Below, in pieces: positions 42,146 to 52,642 of a stretch of DNA of 64,000 bases; positions within the stretch are counted from its first letter, which is position 1; each line of letters starts with the position of its first letter. The notes beneath the pieces are model-generated. The model was not told where the DNA came from, did not search any database, and worked only from the letters and a program-made list of their open reading frames with translations. Source of the DNA: Nocardia carnea NBRC 14403 (GTDB taxonomy: Bacteria; Actinomycetota; Actinomycetes; Mycobacteriales; Mycobacteriaceae); the NCBI RefSeq assembly GCF_000308515.1, contig NZ_BAFV01000029.1:161256-225255 (forward strand). Reading direction: 5' to 3'. The position numbers and the translations under genes are program-made.

Positions 42146-44020
42146 ATGCCGATTGCTGCAGAGCCCGCGGCCGGGGCTGATCCGTCCTCGTCCGCGGTGC
42201 CCGAATATCCCGCCTGGCGCAAGGGTGTGGCGGGTGTACTGGCCAAGACCCGCAAGGTCGATGCGGCCGAACTCGGTGCAGAACCCGAAAAGCTGCTGAA
42301 CCAGTCCACCTATGACGGGCTGGATATCGCGCCGCTGTACACACGCCGGGACGAACTGCCCGAGCAGCCGCTGCCCGGTGCCTACCCGTTCGTCCGCGGC
42401 GGCGACGGCACCCGCGATATCCATCGCGGCTGGTACGTCAACGTCCGCATCGCCGCCGCCGATGCGGCGACCGCGAACCGGGAGCTCACCACCGGCCTGG
42501 AGAACGGCGCGAGTGCCGTCGAACTCGCCGCCGGTGCGCACGGTGTACCGGTCGGTGATCTGGCCGCCGCGCTCGACGGCCTGCTGTTCGAGCTGGCACC
42601 ACTGGCCCTGCGCGCGGGCACCGAGGCCGCCGAAGCGGCCGAAGCCGTCTACGAGGTGGTCGGCCGGTATTCGGCACCCGACCGCTCCGCGATCCGGATC
42701 TCGCTCGGCGCGGCCCCGCTCACCGCCGCGTTCGCCGGTACCGAGGAGCTCGGTCTCGCCGAGACGACGGCCCTGGCGGCCGCCGCCGGCCGGCGTCCCG
42801 AAACCGTCCGCGCGATCACCGTGGACGGCACCGTCTTCCACGATGCCGGCGCCTCCGACGCCCAGGAGCTCGGTGCCGCTGTCGCCGCCGGACTCGAATA
42901 CCTGCGCGTGCTGTCCGGGGAGATGCCGGTCGCCGAAGCGCTGCGCCAGGTGGAGTTCCGGTTCGCCGCCACCGACGACCAGTTCGCCACCATCGCGAAG
43001 TTCCGCGCCGCGCGCCGCCTGTGGGCGCGGGTCGCCCACGCCCTCGGCGCACCGTCGGAAGGCGCGGCCCCGCAGCATGCGGTGACCTCCGCGGCGATGA
43101 TGAGCCGGCGCGACCCCTGGGTCAACCTGCTGCGCACCACTCTGGCCGCCTTCGGCGCCGGTGTGGGTGGCGCCGATACCGTCACCGTGCTGCCGTTCGA
43201 TTCCGCGCTGCCCGCGGGCGAACTCGGGGTCTCGGCGTCGTTCTCGGAGCGGATGGCCCGTAACACCCAGCTGCTCCTGCTCGAGGAATCCCATCTCGGG
43301 CATGTGCACGACCCCGGTGCGGGTTCGTGGTACGTCGAGCAGTACACCGCCGATCTGGCTGCTACCGCCTGGGAATTCATGCAGGAACTCGAATCCGCCG
43401 GTGGATATCGTGCGGCGCTGGATTCCGGCCTCCTCGGCACGCAGATCGATGCGACGAAAGCACTGCGGGAAAGCGATATCGCCCACCGCCGGACCGCTGT
43501 CACCGGTGTCAACGAATTCCCGAACCTGGCCGAGGCGCCGCTGTCGGAGGCCGCCCTGACGGCCGGACCGGGACAGCGCTACGGCGCCGCGTTCGAAGCG
43601 CTGCGCGATCGTTCGGATACCTATCTGGCGGCGCACGGCACCCGTCCGCAGGCGCTGCTGGTGCCGCTGGGCACGGTGGCCGAGCACAACGTGCGGGTCA
43701 CCTTCATTGCCAACCTGCTGGCTTCGGGCGGGATCGAATCCGTCGATCCTGGCCCCCTGGCCGACGGTGAGATCGCCGCGGCAGCACAGGAATCCGGCGC
43801 AAAGATCGCGGTGCTCTGCGGCACCGACGCGCGGTACGGCACCGATGCCGCGGGCGCGGTGGAACAACTACGCAGCGCCGGTGTCGAAACCGTACTGCTG
43901 GCCGGGCCGGAGAAGGTCGTGGCCGGTATCGAGGAGGCCCGGCGTCCGGACGGGTTCCTGGCGGCCCGGATCGACGCGGTCGCCGCCCTGACCGCCCTGC
44001 TGGAGAAAGTGGGAGCCTGA
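42146..44020 (+). CDS. mutA: Methylmalonyl-CoA mutase small subunit
   Basis: 624 residues from ATG at 42146 ([10 protein letters not shown], with GAGGGAACAGGG upstream). It is the non-catalytic alpha/beta-like partner of MutB, with a TIM-barrel related to the large subunit: [40 protein letters not shown]-terminal domain lacks the cobalamin DxHxxG motif. Together with MutB it interconverts succinyl-CoA and methylmalonyl-CoA, feeding propionate metabolism and methyl-branched lipids. The stop overlaps the mutB start by one base (TGATG). Confidence 0.95.
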   Translation: MPIAAEPAAGADPSSSAVPEYPAWRKGVAGVLAKTRKVDAAELGAEPEKLLNQSTYDGLDIAPLYTRRDELPEQPLPGAYPFVRGGDGTRDIHRGWYVNVRIAAADAATANRELTTGLENGASAVELAAGAHGVPVGDLAAALDGLLFELAPLALRAGTEAAEAAEAVYEVVGRYSAPDRSAIRISLGAAPLTAAFAGTEELGLAETTALAAAAGRRPETVRAITVDGTVFHDAGASDAQELGAAVAAGLEYLRVLSGEMPVAEALRQVEFRFAATDDQFATIAKFRAARRLWARVAHALGAPSEGAAPQHAVTSAAMMSRRDPWVNLLRTTLAAFGAGVGGADTVTVLPFDSALPAGELGVSASFSERMARNTQLLLLEESHLGHVHDPGAGSWYVEQYTADLAATAWEFMQELESAGGYRAALDSGLLGTQIDATKALRESDIAHRRTAVTGVNEFPNLAEAPLSEAALTAGPGQRYGAAFEALRDRSDTYLAAHGTRPQALLVPLGTVAEHNVRVTFIANLLASGGIESVDPGPLADGEIAAAAQESGAKIAVLCGTDARYGTDAAGAVEQLRSAGVETVLLAGPEKVVAGIEEARRPDGFLAARIDAVAALTALLEKVGA

Positions 44021-46305
44021 TGACGACTCAGCGAATCGAGCAGGTGGTCGGTAGTTTCGCCGATGTACCGCTCACCGAGCCGGGGCTGACCCCGGCCGCG
44101 GCCGACGACAGCGCACGCGATGCCTTCGTTCAGGAATCGGCCACGGCGAACAACTACGCCCCCGAACAGCTCGTGTGGTCGACCCCCGAGGGGATCGATG
44201 TGCCGCCGGTGTTCACCAAGGCCGATCGGGACGCCGTGGCCGCGGCGGGTTTCCCGCTCGACAGCGTCCCCGGTGTCGCGCCGTTCGTGCGCGGGCCGTA
44301 TCCGACGATGTATGTGAACCAGCCGTGGACGGTCCGCCAGTACGCGGGTTTCTCCACCGCGGCCGATTCCAATGCTTTCTACCGCCGTAACCTGCAGGCC
44401 GGCCAGAAGGGTCTGTCGGTGGCGTTCGACCTGGCCACCCACCGCGGGTACGACTCCGACCATCCGCGGGTGCAGGGTGACGTCGGCATGGCGGGCGTGG
44501 CCATCGATTCCATCCTGGATATGCGCCAGCTCTTCGACCAGATCCCGCTCGACCAGGTCAGCGTCTCGATGACGATGAACGGCGCGGTGCTGCCGATCCT
44601 GGCGCTGTACGTGGTGGCGGCCGAGGAACAGGGTGTGGCGCCGGAACAGCTGGCCGGAACGATTCAGAACGATATTCTGAAAGAGTTCATGGTCCGCAAC
44701 ACCTATATCTATCCGCCGAAACCGTCGATGCGGATCATCTCCGATATCTTCGCCTACACCAGTGCGAAGATGCCGAAGTTCAATTCCATCTCCATTTCCG
44801 GCTACCACATCCAGGAAGCCGGTGCGACCGCCGATCTCGAACTCGCCTACACCCTCGCCGACGGCGTGGAATACCTGCGAGCCGGAATCGACGCCGGAAT
44901 GGAGATCGACAAGTTCGCGCCCCGGTTGTCGTTCTTCTGGGCCATCGGCATGAATTTCTTCATGGAGGTCGCCAAGCTGCGCGCGGGCCGGCTGCTGTGG
45001 AGCGAACTGGTCGCGAAATTCGAGCCGAAGAACCCGAAATCGCTGTCGCTGCGGACCCATTCGCAGACGTCGGGCTGGTCGCTGACCGCGCAGGACGCCT
45101 ACAACAATGTGGCCCGCACCTGTATCGAGGCGATGGCGGCGACCCAGGGGCACACCCAGTCGCTGCACACCAACGCCCTGGACGAGGCGCTCGCGCTGCC
45201 GACCGATTTCTCGGCCCGTATCGCGCGCAACACCCAGTTGCTCATCCAGCAGGAGTCGAACACCACCCGTCCGATCGATCCGTGGGGTGGCTCCTACTAC
45301 GTCGAATGGCTGACCCATCAGCTCGCCGAACGTGCGCGCGCGCATATCGCCGAGGTGGAGGCGCACGGTGGGATGGCGCAGGCCATCGGTGAGGGTATTC
45401 CGAAGCTGCGAATCGAGGAAGCCGCGGCCCGGACCCAGGCCCGCATCGATACCGGCCAGCAGCCGGTGATCGGTGTCAACAAGTACCAGGTCGCCGAGGA
45501 TCACGAGGTCGAGGTCCTCAAGGTCGAGAATTCGCGGGTGCGGGCCGAACAGCTCGAGAAGCTGCGGAGCCTGCGCGCCGATCGCGACCAGGACGCGGTG
45601 GAGCGGGCGCTGGCCGAATTGTCCAGGGCCGCCGCATCGTCCGAGGGCGGGATGGAGAACAACCTGCTGGCGCTGGCCATCGACGCCGCGCGGGCGAAGG
45701 CGACCGTCGGCGAGATCTCCGACGCGCTGGAGAAGGTCTACGGCCGGCACCAGGCCGAAATCCGTACCCTGTCCGGTGTGTATCGCGACGAGGCCGGCAA
45801 GGTCACCAACATCACCACCGCCGGGGATCTGGTGGAGGAGTTCGCCGAGGCCGAGGGACGGCGTCCGCGCATCCTGGTCGCGAAGATGGGCCAGGACGGT
45901 CACGACCGCGGTCAGAAGGTGATCGCCACCGCCTTCGCCGATCTCGGCTTCGACGTCGATGTGGGTCCGCTGTTCCAGACCCCCGAAGAGGTGGCCCGTC
46001 AGGCCGCGGACAACGATGTGCACTGCGTCGGTGTGTCCTCGCTGGCGGCCGGTCATCTCACGCTGGTGCCGGCCCTGCGGCAGGCACTGGCCGATGTCGG
46101 CCGGCCCGACATCATGGTCATCGTCGGTGGGGTCATCCCGCCCGGTGATTTCGACGAGCTCTACGAGGCGGGTGCCGCGGCGATCTTCCCGCCGGGCACG
46201 GTGATCGCGGACGCCGCGATCGACCTGCTGCGTAAGCTCGGCGCCGCGCTCGGACACGAGCTCGGTTCCGGCGCAACCGGTACCGAGGCGAATACCCAGG
46301 GATGA
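44020..46305 (+). CDS. mutB: Methylmalonyl-CoA mutase large subunit
   Basis: 761 residues. The TIM-barrel catalytic domain holds [39 protein letters not shown], and [20 protein letters not shown]. The C-terminal Rossmann-type domain carries the cobalamin-binding DxHxxG in [18 protein letters not shown], then the GVSSLAAGH and GGVIPPGD segments. It requires adenosylcobalamin. The stop overlaps the meaB start by 4 bases (ATGA), so all three genes are translationally coupled. Confidence 0.97.
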   Translation: MTTQRIEQVVGSFADVPLTEPGLTPAAADDSARDAFVQESATANNYAPEQLVWSTPEGIDVPPVFTKADRDAVAAAGFPLDSVPGVAPFVRGPYPTMYVNQPWTVRQYAGFSTAADSNAFYRRNLQAGQKGLSVAFDLATHRGYDSDHPRVQGDVGMAGVAIDSILDMRQLFDQIPLDQVSVSMTMNGAVLPILALYVVAAEEQGVAPEQLAGTIQNDILKEFMVRNTYIYPPKPSMRIISDIFAYTSAKMPKFNSISISGYHIQEAGATADLELAYTLADGVEYLRAGIDAGMEIDKFAPRLSFFWAIGMNFFMEVAKLRAGRLLWSELVAKFEPKNPKSLSLRTHSQTSGWSLTAQDAYNNVARTCIEAMAATQGHTQSLHTNALDEALALPTDFSARIARNTQLLIQQESNTTRPIDPWGGSYYVEWLTHQLAERARAHIAEVEAHGGMAQAIGEGIPKLRIEEAAARTQARIDTGQQPVIGVNKYQVAEDHEVEVLKVENSRVRAEQLEKLRSLRADRDQDAVERALAELSRAAASSEGGMENNLLALAIDAARAKATVGEISDALEKVYGRHQAEIRTLSGVYRDEAGKVTNITTAGDLVEEFAEAEGRRPRILVAKMGQDGHDRGQKVIATAFADLGFDVDVGPLFQTPEEVARQAADNDVHCVGVSSLAAGHLTLVPALRQALADVGRPDIMVIVGGVIPPGDFDELYEAGAAAIFPPGTVIADAAIDLLRKLGAALGHELGSGATGTEANTQG

Positions 46306-47294
46306 ACGCGCGCGCCATCGATGTCGACGCGCTCGCGCAGGCGGTCCGCTCCGGTGAGCGGGCCGCCCTCGCCCGGGCGATCACCCTGGTCGAGTCCACC
46401 CGGACCGACCACCGGGAGCTGGCCCAGCAGCTCCTGCTGAAATTGACTCCGGAACCCGGTGCCGCACTGTCGAATCGGGTCGGGATCACCGGTGTGCCAG
46501 GGGTGGGTAAATCCACCTTCATCGACGCGCTGGGGATGAGCCTGATCCAGGAGGGCCACCGGGTCGCGGTGCTGGCGGTGGATCCCTCGTCCACCCGCAC
46601 CGGCGGGTCGATCCTCGGTGACAAGACCCGGATGGCGCGGCTGTCGGTGGAGCCGAACGCCTTCATCCGGCCCTCACCGACCGCCGGGACACTCGGTGGG
46701 GTCGCCAAGGCCACCCGGGAGACCATCGCACTGCTCGAGGCGGCCGGTTACGACGTGATCCTGGTGGAAACCGTCGGCGTCGGCCAGTCCGAGGTGACGG
46801 TGGCGAATATGGTCGACGTCTTCTGCTTCCTCACCCTGGCCCGCACCGGTGACCAGTTGCAGGGCATCAAGAAGGGTGTGCTGGAACTGGCCGATCTGGT
46901 CGCGGTGAACAAGGCCGACGGTAAACACGAGATCGAGGCCAAGGGCGCGGCTCGGGAGCTGTCCGGAGCGCTGCGGCTCATCCATCCGCACGATGCGCTG
47001 TGGAAACCGCCGGTACTCACCATGAGCGGCCTCGAGGGCACCGGGCTGGACAAGTTCTGGCAGACCGTGCTGGACCATCGCCGGGTGCTCACCGAGGCAG
47101 GGGAGTTCGCCGAGAAGCGGCGCCGCCAGCAGGTCGACTGGACGTGGACCATGGTGCACGATCAGCTGCTGCGCCGACTGGCCGACAACCCGAACGTGAA
47201 GTCGATCCGCGGCGATGTGGAGGCGCAGGTGCGCGCGGGCGCGCTCACCGCTGCGCTGGCCGCGGAACGGTTACTGGACGCCTTCGACAGCTGA
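46302..47294 (+). CDS. meaB: Methylmalonyl-CoA mutase-associated GTPase MeaB (Rv1496-like)
   Basis: 330 residues. SIMIBI-class G protein that protects the mutase and gates cofactor loading. Walker A is [16 protein letters not shown], then [20 protein letters not shown], the switch region [15 protein letters not shown], and base-specific NKAD in LVAVNKADG. The C-terminal helix contributes to dimerization. M. tuberculosis has a toxin-antitoxin pair between mutB and this gene; here they overlap directly. Confidence 0.95.
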   Translation: MNARAIDVDALAQAVRSGERAALARAITLVESTRTDHRELAQQLLLKLTPEPGAALSNRVGITGVPGVGKSTFIDALGMSLIQEGHRVAVLAVDPSSTRTGGSILGDKTRMARLSVEPNAFIRPSPTAGTLGGVAKATRETIALLEAAGYDVILVETVGVGQSEVTVANMVDVFCFLTLARTGDQLQGIKKGVLELADLVAVNKADGKHEIEAKGAARELSGALRLIHPHDALWKPPVLTMSGLEGTGLDKFWQTVLDHRRVLTEAGEFAEKRRRQQVDWTWTMVHDQLLRRLADNPNVKSIRGDVEAQVRAGALTAALAAERLLDAFDS

Positions 47295-47301
47295 CCGGAG
47301 G

Positions 47302-48204
47302 TCAGTCGAGAGCGAAAAGCTTTGCGGCGGTGCGGTAGCAGACTGCGCGCAGCCAGTCGTCGCCGAGATCGAGGCGTTCCAGCGCCTGCACGGCGTGGCG
47401 GTATGGGTACGGGATATTCGGGAAATCGCTGCCGAACATGATCCGGTCGCCGTAATCGGCCAGCCGTTTCCGGGCATCGGACGGGAAGGGGCTGCCCTCC
47501 TCAGCGAAATCGGTGAACGCCATGGTGGTATCGAGATGGACACCGGGATAGCGGTCGGCCAGATCGAGGAACTCGCGGTATTCCGGCATACCCATATGCG
47601 CCACGATCAGCGGTAACCGCGGGAAACGGCGGAGTACCTCGGTGATCGGTTCCGGGCCGGTGAAAATACCGGGCGCCGGTCCGGAACCGCAGTGGATAAC
47701 CGTCGGTACCTGTGCGTCGGTGAGTGCACCCCACACCGGTTCCAGCAGGGGATCGCGGGGGTCGTAGGCGCCGACCTGGATATGTGCCTTGAAGACTTGT
47801 GCGCCCTGGTCCAGTGCGGCCGTGACGTATCCGGCTGCGGCCGGTTCGGGATAGAACGTCGCCGTATGCAGGCATTCCGGGACTTCTGCAGCGAATTTCG
47901 CCGTCCAGTCGTTGAGCCACGCCGCCATATCCGGGCGGTGCGGGTAGACCAGGGCCGTGAACGCGCGGACCCCGAACCGGCGGAGCGCCTCGAGCCGCGC
48001 CGGTTCCTCGTCCCGGTAGGTGATCGGCCACGGGCGTCCGATGAGCGGTCCGGCCGTATCGAAATATGCCCATACCTTGCGCATGACCCGGTGCGGCATG
48101 AAATGGGTGTGTACATCGATCAGTCCGGGCAGGTCGAGGCGTTGCCGCAACTGCGTCAGATACGCTTCGTCGGCCGGGATCTCGGCGCCACCGGGTGTGG
48201 TCAC
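47302..48204 (-). CDS. Amidohydrolase-2 family protein
   Basis: 300 residues from GTG at 48204 with AGGAGG 8 bases upstream. It is a TIM-barrel metal hydrolase or decarboxylase: IDVHTHFMPHRVMRKVWAY (metal HxH), PTVIHCGSGPAPG, LIVAHMGMPEY, and the final metal Asp in MFGSDFPNIPY. The family includes ACMSD-type decarboxylases and lactone hydrolases, and the substrate is not evident. It follows the nucleoside hydrolase by 46 bases and converges with meaB with an 7-base gap. Confidence 0.87.
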   Translation of the reverse strand: MTTPGGAEIPADEAYLTQLRQRLDLPGLIDVHTHFMPHRVMRKVWAYFDTAGPLIGRPWPITYRDEEPARLEALRRFGVRAFTALVYPHRPDMAAWLNDWTAKFAAEVPECLHTATFYPEPAAAGYVTAALDQGAQVFKAHIQVGAYDPRDPLLEPVWGALTDAQVPTVIHCGSGPAPGIFTGPEPITEVLRRFPRLPLIVAHMGMPEYREFLDLADRYPGVHLDTTMAFTDFAEEGSPFPSDARKRLADYGDRIMFGSDFPNIPYPYRHAVQALERLDLGDDWLRAVCYRTAAKLFALD

Positions 48205-48250
48205 TGGCTGGTCCTCCTGGGGTCGGATCGGGCACTTCGGTGCGGCCGGG

Positions 48251-49321
48251 TCAGCTCGATTCCGCTGTGAGCGTGTGTTCGCCGGCGGCCGCGGGGAAGC
48301 GTGCGCGGGCATAATCGCCGATCCGGGTGATGAGCCGGTCGAAGAACCGGTCCGGGTCGGTGGCGACGACGATATCGGCGTTGGGCGGGCGGCCCCACAT
48401 ACCCGCCCAGTCGGCGACGGTGGTGGCGCGGGTGAGGGTGCCGGCGAGCTCTACGTCCACAGTCGCGGGCCGGGTGCGGGCGAGTGTGGGGTCCAGGGCT
48501 ACGGCAGCCGCGAACGGATCGTGCATATGGGCCAAGTAGCCGAGGTCATAGCCGTGGTGGAAGTCGAAATAGAAGCGGACGGCATCGGTGACGTGGCGGA
48601 TGATCGGATTGCTTGCCGCCGACCGCGCTGCGGGCGGATCCGCCGGCGATACCGTCTCGATCGGGAAGCTCCCGGCCCGGCTCGCCAGCCGGGTGAGATG
48701 TGCGGGCCGCATCTCGATGGTTTCGGTGATATCGAGCGCGCACACCACCGGTCGCCGATGCGCCGGCGCGGCGGAGAAGGCGTCGAAAACGATTTTCGCG
48801 GCTTCGGGATCGACGTGGATATTCCACTCGTTGGTCGGGGTGGTGTTGCCCGGATGGTTGAACGCCCCGCCCATGATCACCAGCCGGCGCAGCAGCCGCG
48901 GCAACTCGGGTTCGATCCGCAGGGCGAGGGCGAGGTTGGTGAGCGGTCCGGTGCACAGGCCGAGCAGATCCCCGGGATGCGCCCGCGCCTGATCGACCCA
49001 CATCTGCGCCGCGCTGCGGCCGGAGATCCGGCGGGCCGGTGCGGGGAGTTCGGCGTAGCCGACACCCTGCGGTCCGTGGGTGTCCTCGGTGGTGCGCAGC
49101 GGTATCTCGAGTGGGTCGGTCGCGCCCAGCGCCACTTCGATATCCGGGGCGCCGACCAGGTCGAGCCAGGCCAGGTTGTTGATCGCGACTTGTCCGGCGG
49201 GCACGTTTCCGGCGGTCGCGGCGATGCCGGTGATCTCGGCGTCCGGGCTGGCGAGCAGATACAGCAGCGCGAGGGAATCGTCCACGCCGGTATCCACATC
49301 CACGATGATCCGCTGCCGCAC
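48251..49321 (-). CDS. Inosine/uridine-preferring nucleoside hydrolase
   Basis: 356 residues. The Ca2+ site DVDTGVDDSLALLYL at residue 7 is diagnostic, with TGPLTNLALAL, MGGAFNHPGNTTPTNEWN, and the catalytic His region MHDPFAAAVALDP. The enzyme cleaves ribonucleosides to base and ribose for salvage. It is the first gene of a two-gene operon with the amidohydrolase. Base preference cannot be read. Confidence 0.93.
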   Translation of the reverse strand: MRQRIIVDVDTGVDDSLALLYLLASPDAEITGIAATAGNVPAGQVAINNLAWLDLVGAPDIEVALGATDPLEIPLRTTEDTHGPQGVGYAELPAPARRISGRSAAQMWVDQARAHPGDLLGLCTGPLTNLALALRIEPELPRLLRRLVIMGGAFNHPGNTTPTNEWNIHVDPEAAKIVFDAFSAAPAHRRPVVCALDITETIEMRPAHLTRLASRAGSFPIETVSPADPPAARSAASNPIIRHVTDAVRFYFDFHHGYDLGYLAHMHDPFAAAVALDPTLARTRPATVDVELAGTLTRATTVADWAGMWGRPPNADIVVATDPDRFFDRLITRIGDYARARFPAAAGEHTLTAESS

Positions 49322-49533
49322 TCCCCGAGCCTAGTGGCGTCGCAGGGCGCCTTCGCCTGCGCCCCGTATCGAGCGGTGGCGCGATGATCCGCCCGCTGCC
49401 CCGGGGGCGCCGGATTGCCGGGCGCCACGAGAACAAGGGGCCCGCTGGATAGGGCATTCCGCACTGAACAATTCGGCCGAACTTTGCGGTGGCGTGGCTA
49501 CGTCACGTGACGCACTTCGGACACTGGGCGAAT

Positions 49534-50304
49534 TCAGTCCCGGGTCGGCCAGTAGTTCTCGGTGGCAGGCCGTCGGGTGAGGGGTGTCGCGCCGCCGACC
49601 TCCGTGAGGCCCAGGTGGAAAAGCATGCCGACGGTCACCAGGCTGACACTCACGATCAGCGGTGTGAGCAACTGGGCGGCTCCCGCGCCCGCCGGCGGCA
49701 TATGGTGCTGCTGATCGCCGATATGCATGGCGAACATCCCCGTGTAGTGCATTCCGGCCACGGCCATCCCCATGGCCAGGGCGGCGCCGAGAGTCGCGAG
49801 GGTGCTGCGCACGTTGAGGGTGAACCACAGTGCGGCGGTCGCGGCGAGGACCGCGATGATCATCGACAGGATGACGGTCGGCCAGTCGTAGCCGATCTCC
49901 ACATCGGTTTTCATGGCATACATACCGGCGTAGTGCATGGCGCCCACGCCGAGTCCGGTCACCACGCCGCCGACCAGCAGCCCCCGGTTTCCCAGGCTGC
50001 GCTGCTGGGCCAGGCACAGTCCGAGCCAGACGACGATCATCGCGATCAGGGCGCTTGCCAGCGTGACGGGGACGTCGTATTTGATGGCCGCGCCGTCGAT
50101 CCGGAAACCCAGCATGGCGATGAAATGCATAACCCAGATTCCCGTGCCGCCGATGGCGACGGCGGCGGCGATGAGCCAGCCGTCGAATATCGAACCGCTA
50201 CGCACCCGGCTCATGCACCGTAGACCTAGCAACGACCCGGTGAACGACATGACGTAGGCGACCACGGGCGTGAGCCAGCCGTGGCTGAAGTGGTCGATCT
50301 CCAC
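49534..50304 (-). CDS. Second MHYT-domain membrane protein
   Basis: 256 residues from GTG at 50304 with AGGAGG 6 bases upstream. About seven helices and three MHYT motifs: IWVMHFIAMLGF, VGAMHYAGMYAM, and VAGMHYTGMFAM. A His/Gln-rich loop follows (GDQQHHMPPAG). The N-terminus VEIDHFSHGWLTPVVAYVM is closely similar to the protein at 5622-6458, so the two are paralogues. A gas- or metal-sensing role is proposed for the family. No output domain. Confidence 0.88.
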   Translation of the reverse strand: MEIDHFSHGWLTPVVAYVMSFTGSLLGLRCMSRVRSGSIFDGWLIAAAVAIGGTGIWVMHFIAMLGFRIDGAAIKYDVPVTLASALIAMIVVWLGLCLAQQRSLGNRGLLVGGVVTGLGVGAMHYAGMYAMKTDVEIGYDWPTVILSMIIAVLAATAALWFTLNVRSTLATLGAALAMGMAVAGMHYTGMFAMHIGDQQHHMPPAGAGAAQLLTPLIVSVSLVTVGMLFHLGLTEVGGATPLTRRPATENYWPTRD

Positions 50305-50726
50305 CGGGGACCTCCTCGCTACACGGAACCCCGGCCGCACGGCTGCGGAGCACGGGCATTCCAGAACGGTGAACGTGCAGGGAGTGAATTTAGAGGAGAT
50401 ATGTCGTATAAAACAAGGGCCCCAGAAGCGACATAGGCGTATTGGAGACAATCGTGTTTCCGGTTGGCGCCGGTGGCGATCCTCCACGCCTGGATTCGGT
50501 ATCCACCATTGTTCCGGCAATCGATCGGCACCCGCCGGAAGCGGCAATTCTCCAGTAGACCTGCCGGATACCGCCGCACCGTACTCCGGTAATCGCCTGC
50601 AGTGAAGTTCCGCCGGACCAACCGGGTCCCGCCCTCGATGTCCACGGTGCGGCGCCGGATGTTTTCCGGTTGGGATGTGCCGCACCCGCGGGCAGCGTAG
50701 GCTTCGGGCAACCTCGAAGGAGACCC
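50305..50726. other. AT-richer intergenic stretch
   Basis: About 420 bases upstream of the second MHYT gene and a small divergent gene. TATGTCG (50400-50406) and CGACATA (50429-50435) form a 7-bp inverted repeat and may be an operator. ATG at 50401 after AGAGGAG opens an 11-codon frame, too short to call a gene. Nothing else is recognised. Confidence 0.4.
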
Positions 50727-50957
50727 ATGCCTGGCACATCCAGCCGCCCCACCCCTGTCGATCACGAGCTACCCGAGGCCGAACTGGCCGAATTCGCCGA
50801 GATCCGCAGCGCCGAGCGGGCGGAGGTCGCCCGTCGCAGCGCCGTCGCCGCCCGGATCGTCGCCGGACACTCGACCGATGCCGCCGACTGCCGGAACCTC
50901 CTAGCGATGCTCGGACTCGACGCTGAGGCGGGGAAACTAGCCGGTCTCCAGACCTGA
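50727..50957 (+). CDS. Small conserved-type hypothetical protein
   Basis: 76 residues from ATG at 50727, with GAAGGAGA directly upstream. It is acidic then Ala/Arg-rich and helical (LPEAELAEFAEIRSAERAEV, ARRSAVAARIVAG), ending with a short helical hairpin (DCRNLLAMLGLDAEAGKLAG). No motif recognised; function unknown. Confidence 0.7.
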   Translation: MPGTSSRPTPVDHELPEAELAEFAEIRSAERAEVARRSAVAARIVAGHSTDAADCRNLLAMLGLDAEAGKLAGLQT

Positions 50958-51110
50958 TTCCCGGCCGGCTCGCGCGCACCGCCGACTCGCGGCTTCCTGC
51001 GCGAGCCCCCGTCACCGACCGGCCAGGTGTATGCGTGCCGTGAGGCGGTAGCCACCCCTGTCGCCCTAGGGGTGATGTGACGGTGCCGGTAGATCCGTAC
51101 TCTCGGGAGC

Positions 51111-52004
51111 ATGTCCGATACGGCGCTGCTCAGTGACGACCGCCCGATACGCGACGTGGACGCAGCCGATGACCTGGTCGCGCTGATCGGAAACCGGAGC
51201 GTTGTCGTCCTCACCGGCGCCGGAATCTCCACCGACAGCGGAATTCCCGATTACCGGGGGCCCGATTCGCCGCCGCGTAATCCGATGACCTACCAGCAGT
51301 TCGTGGGTGATCCGGAATTCCGCCGCCGGTACTGGGCCCGTAATCACGTGGGCTGGCGGTATATGGACGCTGCCCGGCCGAACGACGGGCATCGTGCGCT
51401 GGCCGCGCTCGAGCGCCACAATGTGGTGGCCGGTGTGATCACCCAGAATGTCGATCTGCTCCACACCAAAGCGGGCAGCCGGCGGGTGATCGACCTCCAC
51501 GGGAGTTACGCACAGGTCCGATGCCTGTCCTGCGAGTCCCGGATCTCCCGGATGGCGCTCGCCGAACGGCTCGAACGCGTCAATCCGGGTTTCGCCGTCT
51601 CCTCGGTGACCGGCCTCGAGGTCGCCCCGGACGCGGACGCGGTGGTGGAGGATATCGCCGGCTTCCGCATGGTGGATTGCGAACACTGCGGCGGACTGTT
51701 GAAGCCCGATATCGTCTACTTCGGCGAGAATGTGCCGCCGGACCGGGTAGCAGCGGCCTATGCGCTGGTGGACGCGGCCGAAGTGGTGCTCGTGGCGGGG
51801 TCCAGTTTGACCGTGTGGTCCGGTCGCCGCTTCGTCCACCGCGTCGCCCGCCGCGGCGGCACGGTATTGATCGTCAACCGTGGCCCCACTCGCAGCGACC
51901 ACTTGGCCGCGCGCACGGTGGCCGCCGGCTGTTCGCCGATCATGGTCCGGATCGCCGAGCGCTATCAGGGTGGGTTGGTGCGCCGCCATTCAGGGCGGTG
52001 GTGA
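51111..52004 (+). CDS. Sir2-family NAD-dependent deacylase
   Basis: 297 residues. Sirtuin motifs: VVLTGAGISTDSGIPDYRG, TQNVDLLHTKAGS, catalytic His in VIDLHGSYAQV, zinc Cys pairs CLSCESR and CEHCGGLLKPDIVYFGE, and VLVAGSSLTVW. The length and zinc-module insertion fit class II (SIRT4-like). It probably removes acyl groups from lysines of metabolic enzymes. No partner acetyltransferase nearby. Confidence 0.93.
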   Translation: MSDTALLSDDRPIRDVDAADDLVALIGNRSVVVLTGAGISTDSGIPDYRGPDSPPRNPMTYQQFVGDPEFRRRYWARNHVGWRYMDAARPNDGHRALAALERHNVVAGVITQNVDLLHTKAGSRRVIDLHGSYAQVRCLSCESRISRMALAERLERVNPGFAVSSVTGLEVAPDADAVVEDIAGFRMVDCEHCGGLLKPDIVYFGENVPPDRVAAAYALVDAAEVVLVAGSSLTVWSGRRFVHRVARRGGTVLIVNRGPTRSDHLAARTVAAGCSPIMVRIAERYQGGLVRRHSGRW

Positions 52005-52201
52005 AAGTCCACGCGGTACGGTCAGCCCATCAGCCGTTCGATGCGGCAGCGCTCGCCCGAACCTGCACCGACCAGTGCTCGAGGGGCAGTGAACGGTCGG
52101 CGCTGCGACCGCCGCGGCGGTCGGAAGTCACCTGCTCAGCGCGCTGTGGCACACGGCCTGCACGCTGGTCGAGGGCAACTGTCGCCGCGTACGCTGCGGA
52201 T

Positions 52202-52615
52202 ATGCGGAGCACACTGATCGCGGTACGCACCGGGAGTACGGAGACGGTCCGGGATATCACCGGCGAATGCTCGGAATTCGTACGGCAGGCGGGTGGCGAT
52301 GGACTGCTACACGTCTTCGTTCCGCATGCCACCGCCGGTGTCGCCATCATGGAACTGGGTGCCCACAGCGACGACGACCTGCTGGCCGCGCTGCGGGATC
52401 TGTTGCCCGCCGACGATCGCTGGCGGCATGTGCACGGGTCGCGCGGGCACGGGCGCTCCCATGTCCTGCCGGCGCTCATCGCCCCGTATGCGACCGTTCC
52501 GGTGCTCGATGGGGAACTCGCGCTCGGCACCTGGCAGTCCATTGCCCTCGTCGATGTGAATGTCGACAACCCCGATCGGCAGGTGCGGCTGTCGTTCCTG
52601 GCCTCCGCGGGGTGA
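52202..52615 (+). CDS. YjbQ/UPF0047-family protein
   Basis: 137 residues. Family marks are LLHVFVPHATAGVAIMELG, WRHVHGSRGHGRSHVLPALI, and GTWQSIALVDVNV, with the conserved His residues and the Gly-Thr-Trp-Gln motif. Family members show weak thiamine phosphate synthase activity in vitro; true role unknown. Follows the sirtuin by ~200 bases; start ATG at 52202 lacks a strong ribosome binding site. Confidence 0.88.
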   Translation: MRSTLIAVRTGSTETVRDITGECSEFVRQAGGDGLLHVFVPHATAGVAIMELGAHSDDDLLAALRDLLPADDRWRHVHGSRGHGRSHVLPALIAPYATVPVLDGELALGTWQSIALVDVNVDNPDRQVRLSFLASAG

Positions 52616-52642
52616 GCGGCGGCGCCGGGTAACGTCGCGGGT

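Noticed and set aside
49501..49512. 12-base palindrome CGTCACGTGACG as an operator
   Set aside because: It is ~180 bases from the nearest start codon and such GC-rich palindromes are frequent here; no regulator matched.
50401..50436. 11-codon leader peptide after AGAGGAG
   Set aside because: No downstream gene on that strand close enough to be controlled by it, and 11 codons can arise by chance.
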